The position numbers and the translations under genes were made by a program. The notes beneath the pieces are model-generated. The model had not been told where the DNA came from. It did not search any database and saw nothing but the letters and a program-made list of their open reading frames with translations. DNA of 64,000 nt from Akebia trifoliata (lineage: Eukaryota > Streptophyta > Magnoliopsida > Ranunculales > Lardizabalaceae): NCBI GenBank assembly GCA_017979445.1, contig CM030709.1, positions 3,100,001 to 3,164,000 of the forward strand, written 5' to 3'. Of the stretch, positions 58,121-64,000 are shown piece by piece. Position 1 is the first letter of the stretch. The number at the start of each line of letters is the position of its first letter.

Positions 58121-58756
58121 ATAAAATAATGTATGATGAATTATACTTTTTAGATTGTATCCTTTGTTTTGATAAATCTATTGGACATACTAATTTGACA
58201 CTAAAAATCTACTTTTTGTGGAGATCATGTATCTTTACAAACATTTTGACTTGTCCAAACACATTCACTTCATATTATAATATCTAACCAATTGTCCAAA
58301 CATTAATGAAAGATATTTGGATCATAAAATAAATAATATTATTGGGTCCAAGTGATGGAAAAGTCTATAACAAACTTGACAAATATTGGGTCCAGAAAAA
58401 GTTTTCTAAAGTTTTAGATATTAAAATTTTCAAAAACAAAAATCAATTTTATTATCCAGACTTAGCGAAGAGGATTAGAGTATTGAACCATGGTTTATTA
58501 CCGTCCACGTGTTTGTAGATATTATTAGTGAGCGATGACTTTTAACTCTCGCATTAGTGGGCTCATTTTAGCTTAAAGTTGAAGCGCACGTTAGAACCTC
58601 ACTCCAAGGTCCCCATGATCGGGTCAGTGAGAAAAGGATGGCTTATTTTAACGCAAAAATTTCAGCGCACGTTAGAGCTCTAAGTAGAACCTCTTGTACT
58701 CTGGAAACTGTTGTATAACCAGTTGTCGAAAGGCTCGATAATAAAGTTACCTTTTT

Positions 58757-58780
58757 TTATATTTATATTTATATAATTTA
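58757..58780 (+). promoter_or_regulatory. Putative TATA region of the Yip1-family gene
   Basis: TATATTTATATTTATATAAT lies about 180-200 bases upstream of the ATG at 58959, followed by a CT-rich leader (GACTCTCAAGTCTCAAATC). The TATA-rich run is ambiguous as to the exact box. Confidence 0.4.
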
Positions 58781-58895
58781 CGGAAATTCAGAAATTTCTG
58801 CGACTCTCAAGTCTCAAATCTTTGCTTCGTTCGGAAGAAAGAAACTTGATTTAGGGTTCGCTTTTGAATATCTCTAGTCTTCAATCCAAGGAAAC

Positions 58896-58907
58896 ATGAA
58901 GGTATGA
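58896..58907 (+). other. Minimal upstream ORF in the Yip1-family leader
   Basis: ATG AAG GTA TGA encodes Met-Lys-Val and stops 51 bases before the main ATG. The same bases contain AAG/GTATGA, which is also a good splice donor, so it might instead mark a leader intron. No matching acceptor is visible before 58959. Confidence 0.4.
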
Positions 58908-58958
58908 GCGAGAATTTTCCCTAATTTAGTGCTGTTTTTCTCCATTTGATCTTCTGCC

Positions 58959-61900
58959 ATGGACGAGTCTTACACAAGCCTGCCTACAAGTCATTTGCTT
59001 GGTTCAGTTCCAGTACGTATTGTTTCATATTTCTCATCCTTTTTCATCGTTCATCAAATTTCCCTTGTTTTAGGGGTTTTTTTTACAGTCCAATTGATTT
59101 TGTTTAATTTTTCTCAACATTTGCTGTGGAGATTGGTTAAATTCTCTTCATTTTAGTCTGTCTTCTAGCTTTTCTTGAATTTTGATTTTTCTTACTTTTG
59201 ATGTAATCCGTTGTTGAAAAATTTGACACTTGAATTTTGGCTCTAATTGTGAGTTAGCATGCGTTCTTAGTTGAATCTAATTCTTTAAAACCACAAAATC
59301 TCTAACTGATTTTGCAAATCCAGTCGCTAATTAGGGCTATTTGTCTCTTTAATTATGCATAAATTGTGGCAATTTTGATTTGGGGTCGAAAGATTGAGCA
59401 AAATGGCGAACTACGGTTTCATATCAAATGAGTCTATAAAATTACTTTAATCTTCTTTGTAAATAAACGCCCTGAATAAACATGATGAAAGTTAGTTTAG
59501 AAGGAATGAGAATTAATCTCTAGCAAAGAGTCTAATTGATCTTTTAGCTTTGATGCTCACTGCCCTTCACTCAGTTAGTTTTGGTTACTCTTTTAAACTT
59601 AGAACTGCTCCAAGAAAACATTAGTGAAAGTCAGTTTAGAACGAATCTCTTGCTAAGGATCTGATTGATTATTCAGCTTTGATGCTAACTGCCCTTCACT
59701 CAATTAGTTTGAACTCTCTGGTTCAATTAGAACTGGTCCAAGAAAACCATGATATTGTTCATTGGGAATGTGTTCTATGGGTATCTAGTCTCCTTTATGC
59801 TTCAAGAAGATCCTTGAAGGTTTTGTAGAGATGGCATATAGAACAAATTACGGCTACTTGGCTTATTAGATAAATGTTACAGAACCATGGATAATGGTTT
59901 AACCTCAAATGGGCAGAGATGTTTGTATATAGATTCTAGTTTTCAAATTTTCTTTATTATTTTTATTCTTGTGGCCACGGTCAATGTTTTCTCAGATGAA
60001 TAAGGTTCTATCCTAGATTTAAAGCCAAAACCATTAGTTTAAACTTGAATAGAATCTGGTTCTCATCTTGTAGTAGTCATGACTTTAATTGATCTAATTT
60101 TTTCAGGTATTGAATTAGTTTCAAGAAAGTCTAGAATATCTGGCTGACCATTCTAATTTTTTAAAGTTTTTAGCCAATCTTTCTGGGTTCAGGTTGTGCT
60201 GTGGCAAGGTAAACACGACTAGGGAAGGCAAAACTCAAATCTAGAGCATTGTAATAATTGTTGTGATTGCAATAACTATCTAAATGAGAAATCTGGATTA
60301 AACTTGTCTTGATATAACAAGAAAAGGGAGAAAAGAAACTAATGCTGCATTTAATCTAGGAGTGATAATTCATTTGTAGGGTATAGGAGTCTTTGATGTT
60401 GACAATTTTAGGGTTTATGACAAAGTGTCAATTGTAATTGTTATCTACTCAGTACTGATTTCTTATGGACAGAGAGAGAAGAAGTTTGAAAAATTCTGAT
60501 TTTAAAATTGAATGCAATAGAAGAAATATTACTTAAATAAAATGGTTGAAGCATGCACAATGCACTGTCCTAAAACGAAATTCGCACCTACTACAGTACC
60601 ACAGTATGCAAGCATTCGTTCTTCAGGATACAACAACCCACGTTTTAAATAGGGTACTCTAACTTAGAAACGCAACTTTGAACTCGATGATGTTGTATGC
60701 TCTCATAACGAATAATAAATTACTTATAGTTGAAAATATGTAAACATTGCGCTGGTTCCGAACAGACACATTGTACTGGTTCAGAATAAACATATTGGTT
60801 CAAAACAGAATTTAAATTTAAAACGTTTAGAATTTTTAAATTAAAAGTGGGTCTTGAAAATTAAAGCAAAAATGGGCCTTTGCGCGCACCCACGTGAGGT
60901 GTAAATCCGAGATTTTGCACCCCCCCTGCGCACACGTCGTACGTGCACATACGCATTAAGGTTTCTGGACTGGTGGATCCAAATTCCAATTGGAACCATG
61001 GGTTTTCCTCTTGGGCCCCCGTGTGCGCGCGTGAGCCCACCCACTACTTCTATCCACTTTAAAGTTATTAGAAGCACAACTATTTAAGAATTGCAAATCA
61101 ATTCTTCTCCTAGTTGATGTGGGACTAAAATTACTTAAGGCAAAAACAAAACTATCAACTAAACTTAAAGCAATAAAGTAAAAAGCATAAAGCAAACATG
61201 GGATTGAATTACCTTATGGTTAATAGATTGATTTACCATATGGTTAAAACTAGATGAATATTAAAGGGTTTTCAAATTCAACCCTCTAAATTCCAACAGT
61301 AACAACATAAAAATAAAAACTAGAAGTATTTTGGGATTGGAATAAACCTAATATTTTTGTTTGACTTAACTTTACAAACTTCTTCATGGAGAAAAGAGAT
61401 AATCAGGAAAAGGTATTTTCAAGTTGCTGTTTAAAACATTTCTGAAGTATCTTTTGGAAAGGTTTTTGAAGGTTCTACTGACCAAGTTTCTGAACACGAA
61501 CAAATTTAGTTCTTAGAAAGAAAACAATATGGGACAATAGGAATATGCCTATTCAGCTAACATGCACCGTGCAAATAAAGTAAAGTAAGTAGTCCTTCAC
61601 CTAGGGTTCTATAAGTTGTGAACCACCTCCAGAGGAAACCGTGTGGAATTTAAATGGAAACTACCAAGTAGAGCATTTTATTTCAAAGTTATGTTATTTC
61701 CTCACTGCAATATGTGCTAGTTACCTTGTTCTATTAAAACTTTTAACCACTTTCTTGCGTAGATTAGAAACTACTCCTAGTTCACTTTCTTTTATCTATG
61801 CATGTTATTAATTCTTCGTAGCTGTGAGATACCAGCTTTTCCTTGATCCTTTGCTACTTGTTTACAGGCTGTGGTCGCTGAAGAGAAGAAAAACACTGAT

Positions 61901-62103
61901 TATGGGGGTACCAGGGACTAACTTTTAGTTGTTTTCTCTCTTGAATTAATTTATTGTTTCACGTATCGATTCAGTTTGACCATGCTACTTTTTTAACTAT
62001 GTATTTAACTCTTGTGCAGCTCCAGAAGCGAACTTGCAAATATTTCCACCTAATAGTGGGGGAGATAGAGGGCGTGGTTATCAAACTCTAGGAAGTCCCG
62101 ATG
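58959..62103 (+). CDS. Yip1-family integral membrane protein, 5' part
   Basis: Three exons are visible, 58959-59012, 61868-61907 and 62020-62103, joined in frame for 59 residues: MDESYTSLPTSHLLGSVP, AVVAEEKKNTDYG, then APEANLQIFPPNSGGDRGRG and YQTLGSPDG. This is the N-terminal cytosolic part of plant YIPF1-like proteins as I remember them. The downstream five-span membrane domain is not found before 64000 and should lie beyond the right edge. Family members act in Golgi/ER membrane traffic with Rab GTPases. Intron 1 is 2.86 kb, with a tandem duplication near 59485-59752. Intron 3 (from 62104) contains an LTR-like repeat copy. Gene incomplete. Confidence 0.85.
59485..59752 (+). repeat. Direct duplication of about 138 bp in Yip1-family intron 1
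   Basis: GTTAGTTTAGAAGGAATGAG and GTCAGTTTAGAACGAAT start two successive units. Both then carry AGCTTTGATGCT, ACTGCCCTTCACTCA and AACTGCTCCAAGAAAA / AACTGGTCCAAGAAAA. Divergence suggests an older event. Confidence 0.8.
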
Positions 62104-63409
62104 GTATGCTATTAACATAGCTATCACTCATGTTTTTAGAAACTCAATAGAAGAACCCATGGTTAAACTCAAGTATTTTATATTCAAGTGTTTACTTGCT
62201 ATGAATGAAGAATTGTGTCTTGCCTTGATCTTTTTTTTCTTTTCCCTTTTTTGTAATTATTGTATTAAAGGTAATTTTAATAACTATCCCCTAATACAAT
62301 TTTATTTATTCTCCAATCACCTTAATGATCGTATATATAAACAAAAAGAGTAGTAATTGCTGATCATGGATTCCTATTCACCCGTATTATGCATGTTAGA
62401 TAAAGAAATTCGGAGAACTTATCATCTTTGTAGTAGTCATCCCTCACTCATCAAGTTGAAAATTAGATGGACTGCTCACTGTCATCAAAGACGATGATCC
62501 ACCATAATGGTACATTTCTTCAAATAAAAAAACAAAGCTATCTATCACCTTCACAGTGTCGTCTTTTACTGTCATCACTCATTTCCGTATCTTTGGGGTG
62601 AGCTTCCACCTTAATAGGCCATAGACAATCAACAACACAAAAAGATAATTTCCAAAAGAGGGATATGTGCTCACTGTTTTGTGTAAAATAAGGGTTCTAA
62701 ACTACACCACACATATAGTATAAGGAAAAAAGAGAATAAGAAAAAAAAGGTAACAGATTTTTGCCAAGTTGTAGTTGAATCAGAATGTTTAAAAACCTTT
62801 GTTTGTTGTTGGCTATGCAAAGCCTTAAGGGGAAAAAATATCATGCATGGATATTACTAGAACAAAATTATTGAATCATTGATTCTTCAGGTTTTGTTTG
62901 AGAGAATGGCCGTGGGTACTTTATTTATTTATTTTTTAATTTTTTCATTATTTGTAACAATGTGGGGTATTTCATTTTAGGTGTAAAGATTGGGTAATTG
63001 AAGTTTATTTATTTGCTTTCTTAAACCCAGGGATATCTAGCTAATATATGGATAGGTTTGGAGTCCTTGGTCATTTCTAATGCAGGACGCAAATCAAGCT
63101 ATCATCACAGGTTCCAATGACAAATTTGTAATTAAAATAGTTCGGTTTCCACTTGTTTAGGTCCAGATTTAATTTTTTTTTATCACTTTTATTTTTATTA
63201 GGGTAAGTTTTAAATTAGTTAGATTTATTATAGTCTAGTCTTGAGTTTTTTTTTTTTGTTATTTTAGTAGCCCAATTCGAATTTGAGTACTATTTACATC
63301 ATTTCTCTTTAGGCGTTATATTGATAAGGTATCAATTTGCTTTGACAGTTGGATCTTGGGGTCAAAGTTCAAGTCATGTTAGGATTAAGGTTAGAGTTTA
63401 TATATATAG

Positions 63410-63586
63410 GTTGGGATATGTTTACTCATGAGAAAACACATGATCCCAACTGTTTAGATAAAAAATCCAACAGTTGAGATTTATGCGTATCTTTATAACA
63501 CAAATCTCAGGGATACTTGTCCCAAGGATAAATCTCAACCATTGGATATTGTGTTTAAATGGTTGGGATCATGTGTTTTTTCATAA

Positions 63587-63592
<6 letters not shown>
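63410..63592. mobile_element. Small palindromic MITE-like insertion
   Basis: The left arm, AAAACACATGATCCCAACTG, pairs with GGTTGGGATCATGTGTTTT at the right. A second inner block, CCAACAGTTGAGATTTATG, pairs with ATAAATCTCAACCATTGG. About 180 bp; a (CA)n run adjoins its right end. Confidence 0.7.

Positions 63593-63622
<30 letters not shown>
63590..63622. repeat. (CA)n microsatellite
   Basis: About 16 CA units, directly after the palindromic element. Confidence 0.95.
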
Positions 63623-63627
<5 letters not shown>

Positions 63628-64000
63628 GGTGTTTTTTCTATTAGTTTTATTGAATAAGATTTACATATTTCTTTTGAGTTATCCAGTGAGCATTTCATAT
63701 TTCTTTTGAGTTATCCAGTGATTGATGCTCTTCTTGTCTTGGTGTGATTCCAAGGTATCATCTCTATCTTTTTTTATCTTCTTCTTCATGTCATCGCCTT
63801 CTATTTTCTTTTTTTCTTCTCTCTTCCCCTTTTATTCCCTCTTTGAACCAAAACCCTAGTCTTAAAACTTAGTCAAAACCTTTCCAAACCCTAGATTTGA
63901 ACTTCCAGACTCTTGATCAGAACTTCCAGACTAACCATATTAAATTTTAGGCATGGTCCTTTACTGAAATCCATCTTAGCATTTTCAATCCTCAATTAAA

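Larger units (their letters stand above)
63120..63770 (+). mobile_element. Dispersed LTR-like repeat, copy 3, with an inserted MITE-like palindrome
   Basis: The start, ACAAATTTGTAATTAAAATA, matches window position 1 onward, and the end has GTGATTCCAAGGTATCATC like position 430-450. In between are a palindromic segment at about 63410-63592 (ACACATGATCCCAAC and its inverse) and a (CA)n run at about 63590-63622. It lies in the visible start of Yip1-family intron 3. Middle parts are too diverged to align by eye. Confidence 0.5.

Noticed and set aside
1..64000. CRISPR array, operon, prophage or other prokaryotic system
   Set aside because: Direct repeats found are microsatellites, tandem duplications or transposon ends; genes are intron-rich plant nuclear genes with no shared pathway.

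Overview
This is a nuclear window from a flowering plant. The evidence is GT-AG split genes with many introns, plant-specific families (a RETICULATA-related plastid protein, a TOPP-type PP1, plant-type FPGS), AT-rich intergenic DNA, tRNA-derived SINEs, MITEs, Helitron-like ends and LINE tails. I cannot name the species; a eudicot-like angiosperm is only an impression.

Layout. 1-5200: the 3' part of a PP1 phosphatase gene (+; its first exon lies off the left edge) and its flank. 6853-10582: a RETICULATA-related plastid protein (-). 11100-17750: repeat-rich spacer with a degenerate tandem array, a SINE with target-site duplication (TSD), two long inverted-repeat MITEs and TA microsatellites. 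18030-21190: NRPB7, an RNA polymerase II subunit (+), with Helitron-like elements upstream and in its last intron. 21200-26380: MITEs, a SINE and a 771-bp Harbinger-like element carrying a GC-rich trinucleotide tract. 26388-32385: NEDD1, a WD40 factor that targets gamma-tubulin (+). 32400-34450: a nested LINE remnant, a MITE and a tandem duplication. 34463-41849: folylpolyglutamate synthase (-, 16 coding exons). 42150-46178: SINE and MITE cluster. 46179-48490: a PRA1-family membrane protein (+). 48500-58950: about 10 kb with no conventional gene, containing a decayed coding-like remnant, a MULE-type MITE, two small single-membrane-span ORFs and a SINE split by a foldback element. 58959 to the right edge: the start of a Yip1-family gene (+, incomplete).

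The genes are unrelated housekeeping functions (signalling, plastid, transcription, microtubules, folate, membrane traffic), not an operon or cluster. I reconstructed the exons by hand from splice consensus, reading frame and remembered family sequence. Every multi-exon model except the two cut by the window edge closes in frame from ATG to stop. I found no clear new multi-gene system. The most unusual items are layered transposon insertions, an exon-intron junction triplicated in NEDD1, a MITE that may supply the PRA1 core promoter, and two small Cys-containing membrane ORFs. The LTR-like family, inverted repeats and repeat groupings come from reading by eye and carry approximate edges unless a TSD fixes them.
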